IMG/VR virus record: IMGVR_UViG_3300013114_000324
Location: 1 to 28,248 of that record
Source: a virus
DNA: 28,248 nt
Direction: 5' to 3' (one strand)
Part shown: piece by piece, positions 7,674-14,967 of the stretch
How positions within the stretch are numbered: position 1 is the first letter of the stretch
Layout: each line of letters starts with the position of its first letter
Made by a program: the position numbers and the translations under genes
The notes under the pieces: model-generated
Seen by the model: the letters and a program-made list of their open reading frames with translations, nothing else
The model's database searches: none
What the model was told of the DNA's origin: nothing

Positions 7674-9323
7674 ATGGCAGGCGGTGAAAGCATTTATGGA
7701 GAAGGCGGCGTAGGTGCCCAGGGCAGTTGCGAAGTTGGAGACAAATGTTTAGAATCTGAAGCATTGGCAGAATTAATGGAAGGTAATGGTTTGGCTATGC
7801 CAACAACTACCAAAGCATTAATAGATTCTATTAAAGAATTGCCAATTCAGAAAGCCGCTAAAGATATGGTAGATGCTATTGCTAATCTAGAATGTACCGG
7901 ACAAGAAGGTGGTATGTTTGGTATACCATCCGCCCAAGCGGACCAATTAAAATCAATAGCTAGTAAAATTGCTGGCGGTGGTTTGGGAGATACTGGTACT
8001 TTAATGGATTCAGTTCAAGCACATACAGATAAAATACTTGGTGGTGGTGATCCATCAAAATTTGCTGAGAATTTTGGGCAAATGGAACAAGCAATGGAAC
8101 AATCTGCTCAAGCAATGCATGCCGCTGTAGTAGGTGCTACAGAAACAGTATCTTCTCCTCTTGCTAAAGTAGCAGGACAATTTGGCCCAATGATGGAAGG
8201 AGGTCCTGAAGGTGGATTTAGTGGTGCTACGGCTGGAGCAAATTTAGCAAAACTAGGAGAATTACCACTTGATCAAAATCCAGTTGATGTTGTAGATAAA
8301 CTTATAGCAGGTAATGCAGTAGAAGCAAAAGCAGCTTTTATGGCGGCTCATGGTAGTTTAGACACAGATAGCATCACATCTGCCCAAGCAACATCTGTTC
8401 TTTCTTCACTTAAAAGTTCTAAAGCAATGGATGAAGTAAAGACAATATTAAAGACACCAGATGCTACATTAACATCAGGTAGTGATATTATGGATTATGC
8501 TAAAGCATCAGGTGGTGCAGTAGAAAACTTCTCAGCAATGACTAAAGATTTTGGTGATGATTTTGGACAATTAAATACTGCTAGTGATATGGGAACAGTT
8601 GTTAAAGATTTAAGTGCCACTGCAAATCCTAATTTCCCAGCAGGAACAGAAAAAGTAACTGCCGCAACTGCTACCAATTTAACATCACAATTTGGTGGTG
8701 GTAGCGGAACTAATGGTGCAAAGACGTTTAAAGATGTCATGGGTTCAGTAATGGGTAAAAATGGCCCAATGGATGCGGCTTTAACGAACTATAAAAGTGC
8801 TATGAGTGGCATTAGTACAACAGTTTTTTCAGATATAGCAAATGCCTGCAATGGAGATTGGAGTAGTGTTACATCAACTAGTGATACTGGTGAAACAATA
8901 ACAGGGCCAGGAGCAGCTGAAGTAGAATTAGGAACTGATGCAGCTGATCAAACATCTTTACAAGCAGTATTAACTAAATTAATACCAGATGCTGAAGCGG
9001 CCGCCGCGTCTGCCAGTGCAGCTATGCAATCGTCGGCTAGTGAAATTACTTCAATAATGACAAAGGAAAATGCTACGATGAAAGATATGAGTTTAGCGAT
9101 GTCGGATGCGGCTAAAAAAATACAAAGTCAAGGTGCATTATCAGGGTTTGCATCTTCATTGTCATCTAAAATGGCAAATCCAGAAATTAAAAAAGCATTA
9201 GGAGAATGTTTATCCGGTGCTACTAAAGCATTAGCAGATAGTCAAGTATTTGATGATGCATTACAAAATAAAGCGGGCGTAACAGGGACAAATACGTTAT
9301 CTCCACGTCCAGGACCACACTAG
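7674..9323 (+). CDS. Large Ala/Gly/Ser-rich structural protein, probably baseplate or tail associated
   Basis: This 549-residue protein follows the PAAR gene and has an AGGAGAATAGG ribosome binding site. It is rich in Ala, Gly, Ser, Thr and Met and alternates predicted amphipathic helices with Gly-rich loops (GGGLGDTG, GGGDPSKF, GGGSGTNG). There is no signal peptide or membrane segment. It ends in TNTLSPRPGPH. Position immediately after the spike-tip gene and the helical, low-complexity make-up suggest a virion component such as a baseplate or spike accessory protein. I do not recognise a named family. Confidence 0.6.
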   Translation: MAGGESIYGEGGVGAQGSCEVGDKCLESEALAELMEGNGLAMPTTTKALIDSIKELPIQKAAKDMVDAIANLECTGQEGGMFGIPSAQADQLKSIASKIAGGGLGDTGTLMDSVQAHTDKILGGGDPSKFAENFGQMEQAMEQSAQAMHAAVVGATETVSSPLAKVAGQFGPMMEGGPEGGFSGATAGANLAKLGELPLDQNPVDVVDKLIAGNAVEAKAAFMAAHGSLDTDSITSAQATSVLSSLKSSKAMDEVKTILKTPDATLTSGSDIMDYAKASGGAVENFSAMTKDFGDDFGQLNTASDMGTVVKDLSATANPNFPAGTEKVTAATATNLTSQFGGGSGTNGAKTFKDVMGSVMGKNGPMDAALTNYKSAMSGISTTVFSDIANACNGDWSSVTSTSDTGETITGPGAAEVELGTDAADQTSLQAVLTKLIPDAEAAAASASAAMQSSASEITSIMTKENATMKDMSLAMSDAAKKIQSQGALSGFASSLSSKMANPEIKKALGECLSGATKALADSQVFDDALQNKAGVTGTNTLSPRPGPH

Positions 9324-9332
9324 GAATCAATC

Positions 9333-9467
9333 ATGGCAAAAAGTATAGGGTTTCAAAAGAGAATCTATGTTAAAAAGAAAACATCTATAGGGAATAGTAC
9401 AAGATCACGTCCAACAAACAAACATAAAAAGCGCAGTTGGAAAAAATATAGAGGGCAGGGAAAGTAA
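9333..9467 (+). CDS. Small very basic protein, unknown function
   Basis: A 44-residue ORF begins MAKSIGFQKRIYVKKK and contains 18 Lys or Arg and no acidic residue. It starts 9 nt after the preceding stop and its TAA overlaps the ATG of the SNase-like gene (TAATG), which supports real, coupled translation. The composition suggests nucleic acid or ribosome binding. No family is recognised with confidence. Confidence 0.6.
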   Translation: MAKSIGFQKRIYVKKKTSIGNSTRSRPTNKHKKRSWKKYRGQGK

Positions 9468-9817
9468 TGTATGAGTATCCTGCAACAATAGATCGTGTTG
9501 TAGATGGTGACACAATAGATGTTGATATTGACTTAGGATTTAGTATTATACTTAAAAAGCAACGAGTTCGCTTATTAGGTATCAACGCCCCTGAAAGTAG
9601 AACACGCGATTTAGTAGAAAAAGAAAAAGGACTCGCCGCTAAAGCAAAAGTGCAAGAAATGTGCCCAGTAGGATCTAATGTTGTTATTAAAACATACTTG
9701 GATAAGAAAGGTAAGTTTGGTAGATTACTAGGTGAAATTATGATAGAAGAAGTAAATCTTAATAATTATCTTGTAGAACATGGGTTTGCAACTGAATATT
9801 TAGGCGGTAGTAGATAA
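9467..9817 (+). CDS. Staphylococcal-nuclease-like (thermonuclease) protein
   Basis: This 116-residue protein is a compact SNase fold (OB barrel), a calcium-dependent nuclease of DNA and RNA. Visible motifs are VDGDTIDVDIDLGF (with the Ca-binding acidic residues), RVRLLGINAPESR with R35 and E43 at the catalytic positions, and GKFGRLLGEI with R86 as the second catalytic Arg. All three catalytic residues of the family are therefore present. There is no signal peptide, so it acts inside the infected cell, perhaps in host DNA recycling or genome processing. It overlaps the preceding small basic gene by one base. It is shorter than the secreted staphylococcal enzyme (149 residues mature), mainly at the C-terminus. 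Confidence 0.88.
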   Translation: MYEYPATIDRVVDGDTIDVDIDLGFSIILKKQRVRLLGINAPESRTRDLVEKEKGLAAKAKVQEMCPVGSNVVIKTYLDKKGKFGRLLGEIMIEEVNLNNYLVEHGFATEYLGGSR

Positions 9818-9843
9818 ATATATTAAATATACTTGGATTTATT

Positions 9844-10548
9844 ATGAAAATTAAACAAATTTTAGAAGGTAGAGCTGAAGACATTGATAAGCAAATTGCA
9901 ATGTTGCAGGCCGAGAAAGCCATGTTAGGTGGCGCCAAGCTGATAAAAGGTGGTGACGCTGAAGGAGGAACCATTGGCGGCGGCAATATGGGCGCCGCTG
10001 GCATTATGACACCGACAAGGGTACCAGCCGCAGGCACAGGAGCAAGTGGCCCTCCAGGAAGGAATTATGCACCAAGACAGGTAGCCGCTGGCACAGGAGC
10101 AAGTGGCCCTCCAGGAAGGAATTATGCAACACCACGTCCAGGTACACCACGTCCAGGTACAGGCGAACATGGCCCAGCAGGGCGTTATGCACCAAGACAG
10201 GTAGCCGCAGGCACAGGTCAGCATGGGCCAGCAAATCGTTATGCACCAAAACCAAACTATGCAACTGGTGGTGATCCACTACTTCAAAGTGGTGGTGAAT
10301 TTGATAGTAAACAAGATGGTGATCCATATCTTCAAAACTTGATACGAAATGCCGGTGTAAAACCACGAAATAGTATGGCTCCCACACCTAGAAAGAACCC
10401 GTTTCGAGGAACACCAAAAAGAGGTGATGATAGTCCAGAATGGTATAATAAAGGCAATACTAAAACAGCAAAGCCGAATTTACTGAAGTGGATGAAGAAA
10501 AATGCAACACAACCTAAAGCATTTGATCAAGATAACGTTAATAAGTAA
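9844..10548 (+). CDS. Pro/Gly repeat protein with capsid-targeting-like N-terminus
   Basis: This 234-residue protein starts MKIKQILEGRAEDI and continues as a short coiled coil (to about residue 35). It then passes into Gly-rich and collagen-like repeats (TGASGPPGRNYAPRQVAAG and variants) from about residue 60 to 140, followed by a basic Pro/Asn-rich tail. The N-terminus resembles the T4 capsid targeting sequence (MK-x-x-x-x-(I/L)-x-E), with ILE at residues 6-8 matching the gp21 prohead protease site (I/L)xE. The next gene starts in nearly the same way. A virion-internal or head protein is therefore plausible but unproven. TAAATA octamers at 9813-9820 and 9822-9829 are possible late promoters. 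Confidence 0.55.
   Translation: MKIKQILEGRAEDIDKQIAMLQAEKAMLGGAKLIKGGDAEGGTIGGGNMGAAGIMTPTRVPAAGTGASGPPGRNYAPRQVAAGTGASGPPGRNYATPRPGTPRPGTGEHGPAGRYAPRQVAAGTGQHGPANRYAPKPNYATGGDPLLQSGGEFDSKQDGDPYLQNLIRNAGVKPRNSMAPTPRKNPFRGTPKRGDDSPEWYNKGNTKTAKPNLLKWMKKNATQPKAFDQDNVNK
10027..10260 (+). repeat. In-frame 57-nt tandem repeats encoding collagen-like units
   Basis: Two nearly identical 57-nt units begin at 10027 and 10084 (GCCGCxGGCACAGGAGCAAG...), with diverged units from about 10147 and 10204. They encode AAGTGASGPPGRNYAP-type peptides. The repeats stay in frame and are likely to vary in copy number. Confidence 0.8.
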
Positions 10549-11102
10549 TGAAAATTAATGAAGTAATACTTGAGAATAAAGATCGCCTTGCTAAAAAGAT
10601 TGAAAAACTCAATCAAGAAATAGAGATTGCTAAAGAAAAAACTGGCAAGGCGCCTGCTAAATTACAAAAAGAACTTGATCGTTTAGTAACGGCTTTTCCT
10701 GATTTTGCTGATTACCAGGCAGAAAAACAACAAGCGGCTCGACAATCTAGTCATGATGATATGTTGTCAAGAATTAAAACAGCCGAGTTTGGTGTTGGTA
10801 CAAGTACAAATTTAATAGCTGCCGAAGCAGGTGATATGGCAATAGCATTACATATGCTACGTGATGTGCCTGGCCAATTGGATGATGACATAGCAAATGT
10901 ATTAATGTCATTTAATGGCAGGTCAAAAACAAATCCACCATCAAGACAAGAAGTAGAAATAGCAAAAGCAATTATTGTTCGTGCTAAAGAACTTGGTGTA
11001 CTTGATGCATATAAAAAACGAGCAATAAAAAAATTAGATAAAGATAAAATGAAGTGGGATTATGATAAAGAAAATCCTGCAGAGTTTCAAGACGAAGATT
11101 AA
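10548..11102 (+). CDS. Hypothetical protein with capsid-targeting-like N-terminus
   Basis: A 184-residue charged protein whose ATG overlaps the preceding TAA (TAATG). It begins MKINEVILENKDRLAKK, a Lys-rich amphipathic helix similar to the start of the upstream protein. ILE at residues 7-9 fits the prohead protease rule (I/L)xE. Residues 1-65 look like a coiled coil. The middle (residues about 85-125) is a helical domain with MAIALHMLRDVPGQ, and the C-terminus is very charged (KKLDKDKMKWDYDKE). No membrane segment or signal peptide is visible. I do not recognise a family. Confidence 0.55.
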   Translation: MKINEVILENKDRLAKKIEKLNQEIEIAKEKTGKAPAKLQKELDRLVTAFPDFADYQAEKQQAARQSSHDDMLSRIKTAEFGVGTSTNLIAAEAGDMAIALHMLRDVPGQLDDDIANVLMSFNGRSKTNPPSRQEVEIAKAIIVRAKELGVLDAYKKRAIKKLDKDKMKWDYDKENPAEFQDED

Positions 11103-11105
11103 AAT

Positions 11106-11468
11106 CTAATCAATAGTTTTATCACCTTCCGTTAAAGATCGTACAGTTAATATCTCACCTTTTTTAAGTGGTCGGTTAATAGATAAATGTAAGCACCATG
11201 CTTCTTCATACCGTAGTCCCCAATCATAACCACCTGATAACATCATTTCTCGCAGTGAGCAGTTGGGGTTGTCTGATGTTGTTAAAAATGCACCTAATTC
11301 TGTAGTTATTAAAGAACCCTCGCCAGCATGGCCGCGACCTTGCCCCACATGAATGTGAGGATGAGTAACTGAAGTTATTCCGACAAATCTTCTATGTGGT
11401 ATATCTTCTGCGGCGCATAGGACAAAAACGCCTTTCTTTTTTCGTATTGTTAAGAATGTAGGTAACAT
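11106..11468 (-). CDS. Divergent SET-domain-like protein
   Basis: The 120-residue product has the order of elements of a minimal SET fold: a KGVFVLCAAEDIPH strand-turn (as in GxGxxAxxDI), a GSLITTELGAFLTTSDNPNC segment in place of NHSxxPN, and INRPLKKGEILTV in place of xxIxxGEELTxxY. The catalytic Asn-His pair and final Tyr are not conserved, so lysine methyltransferase activity is doubtful. A second, better preserved SET gene lies at 27572-27892, also on the minus strand. This gene is transcribed opposite to its neighbours. Its ATG lies 4 nt after a TTTAAATA octamer on the same strand, suggesting late expression from its own promoter. Confidence 0.6.
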   Translation of the reverse strand: MLPTFLTIRKKKGVFVLCAAEDIPHRRFVGITSVTHPHIHVGQGRGHAGEGSLITTELGAFLTTSDNPNCSLREMMLSGGYDWGLRYEEAWCLHLSINRPLKKGEILTVRSLTEGDKTID

Positions 11469-11472
11469 ATAA

Positions 11473-11480
11473 TATTTAAA
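11473..11480 (-). promoter_or_regulatory. Late-promoter-like octamer for the SET-like gene
   Basis: On the minus strand, TTTAAATA ends 4 nt before the ATG at 11468. This is close to the 5-nt spacing of other late promoters here, and no Shine-Dalgarno sequence is present. Confidence 0.5.
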
Positions 11481-11534
11481 GTGGTTTCTGATATAATAAT
11501 AACTTGACTTAATTGTACTATAATAAAGAAAAGG

Positions 11535-11542
11535 TATAAATA
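11535..11542 (+). promoter_or_regulatory. T4-type late promoter, TATAAATA, of the synthetase-tRNA unit
   Basis: A perfect TATAAATA octamer predicts +1 near 11548, right at the base of the hairpin at 11550-11575. It would drive the AsnRS-like gene and, by read-through, the tRNA. A TTGACT/TATAAT pair just upstream has the wrong spacing for sigma70. Confidence 0.65.
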
Positions 11543-11549
11543 AAAACAG

Positions 11550-11575
11550 TTTAGGCGGCTTGTCTTGCGCCTAAA
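11550..11575 (+). other. Perfect 8-bp hairpin in the leader of the AsnRS-like gene
   Basis: TTTAGGCG (11550-11557) pairs perfectly with CGCCTAAA (11568-11575) around a 10-nt loop. It starts about 2 nt after the predicted late transcript start and ends about 10 nt before the GGAG ribosome binding site. It may stabilise the 5' end or regulate expression. Confidence 0.55.
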
Positions 11576-11597
11576 AAAATTTGACTGGAGAATAAGA

Positions 11598-12455
11598 ATG
11601 ACGCAATTAATTAACCCTCAACAGTTTACTGAAGCCACAGGCCTATTAAGGTCTTTTTTTATGGCTAAAGGATTTGAAGAGGTACATACTCAAAATAGAT
11701 TATCAATATTAGCCGCGTGTGAAGATCCAACAACTGTAGCAACATATAACTATGCCGGAGAAGTTTGGCCACTTCCACAAACTGGCCAAATGTGGCTCGA
11801 GTACGAGCTTTTAACTAAACCCCATGTCCCGGGGTTTTTTTGTGTTTCAACATCCTATAGGCAAGAACCTAATGTTGTAGAAGGTAGACATGATTTAATT
11901 TTCCCAATGTTTGAATTTGAAATGCCAGGTGACATGAATGATTTAGAAAAAATGGAAAAAGAACTTATGGAATACTTAGGTTGGTGTTCTAAGGGTGGAG
12001 TTGTTGCAAAGGATTATCTTGCATGGTGCGAGGATTTTGGTGTTCAAGAACTCGAGCATGAGCACGAAGACGCAATGTGTAAGAATTGGCAAGGTAGAGT
12101 TTGCATGATTAAAAACTTCCCTAATTACACAAGTCCTTTTTGGAACATGAAACAAAATGGTGACGGAACGGCCGCAAAAATTGATGTAATTATAGCGGGC
12201 ATGGAAACTATTGGTTCAGCAGAGCGCAGTAGTGACACTACTGAAATGCGAGAAATGTTTCATACAATTAGTGATGGTATGTATGCAGATTTATTGTTTG
12301 GAACATTTGGTAAAGATCGTGTAACAAAAGAACTAGATGACTTTTTACAATTAGATTTTATTCCAAGAGTAGGTGGTGGAATAGGCATGACACGTTTTAT
12401 TCATGCGATGGAACAATATAAGTTGCGTGGTATAGTAGCAAATATGCACCGATAA
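11598..12455 (+). CDS. AsnRS/AsnA-like class II aminoacyl-tRNA synthetase catalytic core
   Basis: I chose the ATG at 11598 (CTGGAG 8 nt upstream), giving 285 residues. The protein is a class II aaRS core of the Asp/Asn type. Motif 1 region: LLRSFFMAKGFEEVHT (16-31). A PQTGQMWLEYE segment matches SGQLYLE of AsnRS. Motif 2: TSYRQEP...GRHDLIFPMFEFEM (86-109). Then TSPFWNMK, then IDVIIAGMETIGSAERSS (195-212), matching the Asx signature GE(I/T)IGGSxR. Motif 3: GGGIGMTRFI (259-268). The N-terminal OB-fold anticodon-binding domain of true AsnRS (about 430-470 residues) is missing. It could be an asparagine synthetase A-like paralogue, a protein-modifying enzyme like EpmA, or a synthetase for the odd tRNA that begins 7 nt after its stop. 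The family is firm, the substrate is not. Confidence 0.82.
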   Translation: MTQLINPQQFTEATGLLRSFFMAKGFEEVHTQNRLSILAACEDPTTVATYNYAGEVWPLPQTGQMWLEYELLTKPHVPGFFCVSTSYRQEPNVVEGRHDLIFPMFEFEMPGDMNDLEKMEKELMEYLGWCSKGGVVAKDYLAWCEDFGVQELEHEHEDAMCKNWQGRVCMIKNFPNYTSPFWNMKQNGDGTAAKIDVIIAGMETIGSAERSSDTTEMREMFHTISDGMYADLLFGTFGKDRVTKELDDFLQLDFIPRVGGGIGMTRFIHAMEQYKLRGIVANMHR

Positions 12456-12462
12456 AAAATGA

Positions 12463-12549
12463 TCCGGGGTGCTGGAATAGGTATACAGGCCCTACCGTTT
12501 ATAGGGTGCCCAATGGGCAATGTTGGTTCGATCCCAACCCCCGGAGCCA
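12463..12549 (+). tRNA. Long-variable-arm (class II, Leu-like) tRNA with atypical anticodon loop; anticodon position reads GTT
   Basis: The fold is complete, with encoded CCA. Acceptor TCCGGGG (12463-12469) pairs with CCCCGGA (12539-12545), followed by discriminator G and CCA (12547-12549). The D stem is CTG/CAG with a Leu-like loop. The anticodon stem is CCCTA (12490-12494) with TAGGG (12502-12506). The variable arm is TGCCC/GGGCA, and the T arm GTTGG/CCAAC has loop TTCGATC. The 7-nt anticodon loop is CCGTTTA, so positions 34-36 read GTT (Asn), position 33 is C instead of the near-universal U, and position 37 is U instead of a purine. D-arm shape and long variable arm indicate Leu or Ser, not Asn. 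I cannot assign an identity with confidence. It lies 7 nt after the AsnRS-like gene. Confidence 0.8.
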
Positions 12550-12553
12550 ATTA

Positions 12554-12576
12554 TTTATGCTTGGAAATAGCATAAA
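12554..12576 (+). other. 7-bp hairpin after the tRNA
   Basis: TTTATGC (12554-12560) pairs perfectly with GCATAAA (12570-12576). It has no U-tract, so it is more likely a processing or stability element than a terminator. Its 3' arm overlaps the late promoter of the next gene. Confidence 0.4.
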
Positions 12577-12578
12577 TA
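12571..12578 (+). promoter_or_regulatory. T4-type late promoter, CATAAATA
   Basis: CATAAATA ends 6 nt before the ATG at 12585. No Shine-Dalgarno sequence is present between them. Confidence 0.6.
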
Positions 12579-12584
12579 TGTATT

Positions 12585-14591
12585 ATGAAGTTTGGAATAT
12601 TTGTTCTGTTGACGGCGCTGTCGATCAGCGCCGTTGCCGCATATTATAGTATTATTGGCTTAATGGCAATATTTGCCGCGGCCGCTGTGCCTATAGCAAT
12701 TATGGGTGTAGTATTAGAGATAGGTAAGTTAGTAACTGCCTCGTGGCTCTACCAGTTTTGGGCTCGCATACCAAAATTTCTAAAGTATTATCTTACTATA
12801 GCAGTTGTTGTCTTAATGTTCATTACGTCTATGGGTATCTTTGGCTTTTTATCCAAAGCACACGTAGAGCAAACAAGTAATACAACACAAGCAGAAGCAA
12901 AAGTAGAGCGTATTAATGAAAAGATTAATCGATTTACTGGGCGAGTAAATGTTACTAAAGAGAAAATAGAGCGGTTGCAAAGTAAAGATCACGGTCAGCA
13001 TAATACAAATATTGCCTCAGCTATTGAACAACAAGAAGAAATACGTGATGGTGCTTGGGGTAGAGTCAGCAGTAGTATTAGCCAAGAGAATCAACAAATA
13101 ACAGCATTAAGAGCGCAATTAGAAAAAGATATTGCTATACAAGAACAACGAGTGTCTAATGCTATAGATCGTGTGCGTGATGATGTTGCTGTTAAACAAC
13201 AAGCAATAGACCGTATAAATCAACAATTAGCACAATTAGATAAAGAAGTTCAAGCATATGTAGATAAAGGCGTAGAGAAGCGGACATGGGGACAACCGAT
13301 TGATTGGATTAAGCGTGGTAAAGAATTGCGTGAAAAACAAAAACCCGAGCGAGAGGCCTTGGCATTTAAAATTAGAGAGATTGAGCAAGAGATAGATGGT
13401 ATAAGGCAGGATGAACTTGCCATCTCAAATGAAGTGCAAACAGAAATTACTGCATTGCGCGAAGCATTAGCAGTTGCTATTCGACCACATCAAAATAAAA
13501 TAGCACAATTGCGTGAAAATACCCAATCAGAAATTGATGAAGCTAATGCTGAAATTAAACAACTTCAAGAACAAATGGGTATGAAAGCAGATGAAGTAGA
13601 AACAAAAGTAAATGAATTAGAAGTAGTAATAGAAGATTACTATACACAGATAGATACACTTAAAGAGCAACGTTTTGTACTTGCTACAGAAGTACGCCAG
13701 TTAGAAGTAGAAGTAGGGCCTATTAAATACATTGCTGGTTTAGTATACGGATCTAATGTTACACGTGATTTATTAGAAGAAGCAGTACGTTGGGTAATTA
13801 TTACAATTATATTTGTATTTGATCCACTTGCAGTATTATTAGTTGTTGCTGGTAATATGACATTAAAACGTTTTAGAGATCCTTCCGAAAAAAAAAGACC
13901 GATCCACGCTGGGCCGAAGCAGGATTCTAACCAGGAAGAAACAGTGAGAATAGAGGAAGTTGTTGTTGAAAAGGAAGTAGTTGTTGAAAAAGAAGTTCCT
14001 GTAGAAGTAATTAAAGAAATCATTAAAGAAGTAAAAGTTCCTGTTGAGAAAGAAGTTATTGTTGAGAAAATAGTAGAGAAGGAAGTTCCAGTAGAAGTAA
14101 TTAAAGAAGTAGAAGTAGAGAAAATTGTTGAAAAAATTGTAGAAAAAGAAGTGCCAGTAGAAGTTATTAAAGAAGTTATTAAAGAGGTAGAAGTTCCTGT
14201 TGAAAAGATTGTAGAAAAAATTGTAGAAGTTGAGAAAATAGTAGAGAAGGAAGTTCCTGTAGAAGTAATTAAGGAAGTAGAAGTAATTAAGGAAGTTCCG
14301 GTAGAAGTTGAAAAAATAGTAGAAAAAACTGTAGTAGAAACAGAGCAATTAGAAGGCACTCCCATAGTAGTATTAAAAGAGGATAAGAAAAAAGTTAAAA
14401 AGTTAGAAAAAGAAATAGCACAATTAAAAACTAAACTAACTGGTGCTGAAAATACTGCTAATTTTAATCAGGAACAGGTAGATAATTTACTTACTCGCTT
14501 AAATAGTGGTGTAAACATAGAAGAGTTTACAGATGAGGAACAAGAGTTCTTACAAAATTATTTAAGCAGACAAGATGTCCTCGGCGGATAA
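12585..14591 (+). CDS. Large membrane-anchored coiled-coil protein with Val-Glu-Lys repeats
   Basis: This 668-residue protein has three N-terminal hydrophobic segments (residues about 3-22, 23-55 and 66-90). A long coiled coil rich in Glu, Gln, Lys and Arg follows (about 95-385), then another membrane segment near 405-425 (IITIIFVFDPLAVLLVVAG). A low-complexity repeat of EKEVPVEVIKEVEV type covers about 459-587, and a final short coiled coil closes the protein. Architecture resembles DUF4407-type membrane coiled-coil proteins, and similar proteins occur in T4-like marine phages, but the function is unknown. It could span the inner membrane with the repeat rod as a spacer. It is preceded by a late promoter, and its end overlaps the next gene by 17 nt. 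Confidence 0.7.
   Translation: MKFGIFVLLTALSISAVAAYYSIIGLMAIFAAAAVPIAIMGVVLEIGKLVTASWLYQFWARIPKFLKYYLTIAVVVLMFITSMGIFGFLSKAHVEQTSNTTQAEAKVERINEKINRFTGRVNVTKEKIERLQSKDHGQHNTNIASAIEQQEEIRDGAWGRVSSSISQENQQITALRAQLEKDIAIQEQRVSNAIDRVRDDVAVKQQAIDRINQQLAQLDKEVQAYVDKGVEKRTWGQPIDWIKRGKELREKQKPEREALAFKIREIEQEIDGIRQDELAISNEVQTEITALREALAVAIRPHQNKIAQLRENTQSEIDEANAEIKQLQEQMGMKADEVETKVNELEVVIEDYYTQIDTLKEQRFVLATEVRQLEVEVGPIKYIAGLVYGSNVTRDLLEEAVRWVIITIIFVFDPLAVLLVVAGNMTLKRFRDPSEKKRPIHAGPKQDSNQEETVRIEEVVVEKEVVVEKEVPVEVIKEIIKEVKVPVEKEVIVEKIVEKEVPVEVIKEVEVEKIVEKIVEKEVPVEVIKEVIKEVEVPVEKIVEKIVEVEKIVEKEVPVEVIKEVEVIKEVPVEVEKIVEKTVVETEQLEGTPIVVLKEDKKKVKKLEKEIAQLKTKLTGAENTANFNQEQVDNLLTRLNSGVNIEEFTDEEQEFLQNYLSRQDVLGG
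13960..14345 (+). repeat. Degenerate in-frame repeats encoding (I/V)VEKEVPVEVIKEV units
   Basis: The DNA repeats GTAGAGAAGGAAGTTCC(T/A)GTAG and close variants at least six times. The antisense strand is consequently also open and low complexity, which is an artefact of the repeat. Confidence 0.85.
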
Positions 14592-14967
14592 ATTAACAAT
14601 AATAACACCACCAGATAGATATTATGGTGCTGATGTAAACATATTAATATCAGGTTTTAGTAAAGACGAACAAAGTGAATTAATATTAGTACTTGATAAT
14701 ATAGATGCAGAGTGCTGTTTAGCAATAAATGATATGACTCCCGAGAGAGATACAGAATGGATGCTTGACACAGCTCTAAGATGTAGTATAATAATATTTA
14801 ATCTTAAATGGGCAAAAGTAGAGAGAGATGCAATATGCTTTGGTTGGTTATTAAGTAAGAGTAATTGTTATTATAAGTGTGATGATAAAACTGCTAAACT
14901 AGTAGGATTATTTAACACAAATAGAATAGAAAGTATTATAGAGCCTATAAAACAATTGGAGGAATAA
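14575..14967 (+). CDS. Conserved-looking hypothetical protein
   Basis: A 130-residue protein overlaps the preceding gene by 17 nt and ends on the base where the bS21 gene begins (TAATG). It has an alternating strand-helix pattern (LTIITPPDRYYGADVNILISGF; SELILVLDNIDAECCLAI; SIIIFNLKWAKVERDAICFGWLL), suggesting a small Rossmann-like or flavodoxin-like alpha/beta fold. No catalytic motif is visible. The tight coupling to bS21 hints at co-expression rather than function. Confidence 0.6.
   Translation: MSSADKLTIITPPDRYYGADVNILISGFSKDEQSELILVLDNIDAECCLAINDMTPERDTEWMLDTALRCSIIIFNLKWAKVERDAICFGWLLSKSNCYYKCDDKTAKLVGLFNTNRIESIIEPIKQLEE

Noticed and set aside
10027-10260. CRISPR array
   Set aside because: The repeats are contiguous, in frame and coding, with no spacers; no cas genes are present.
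9925-10387. Two minus-strand ORFs over the collagen-like repeats
   Set aside because: They are shadows of the repeat and are Cys/His/Leu-rich nonsense compared with the plus-strand protein, which has a proper start.
11504-11524. TTGACT and TATAAT as a sigma70 promoter for the synthetase gene
   Set aside because: The spacer is only 9 nt; the TATAAATA octamer at 11535 is the better candidate.
12497-12503. Reading the tRNA anticodon as TTA (a TAA suppressor) by shifting the loop
   Set aside because: The shift gives U33 but breaks the perfect CCCTA/TAGGG stem (two mismatches), so the GTT register is preferred.
13640-14365. Long antisense ORF rich in Ser, Thr, Phe and Ile
   Set aside because: It is the reverse reading of the VEK repeat of the large coiled-coil gene; low complexity explains both open frames.
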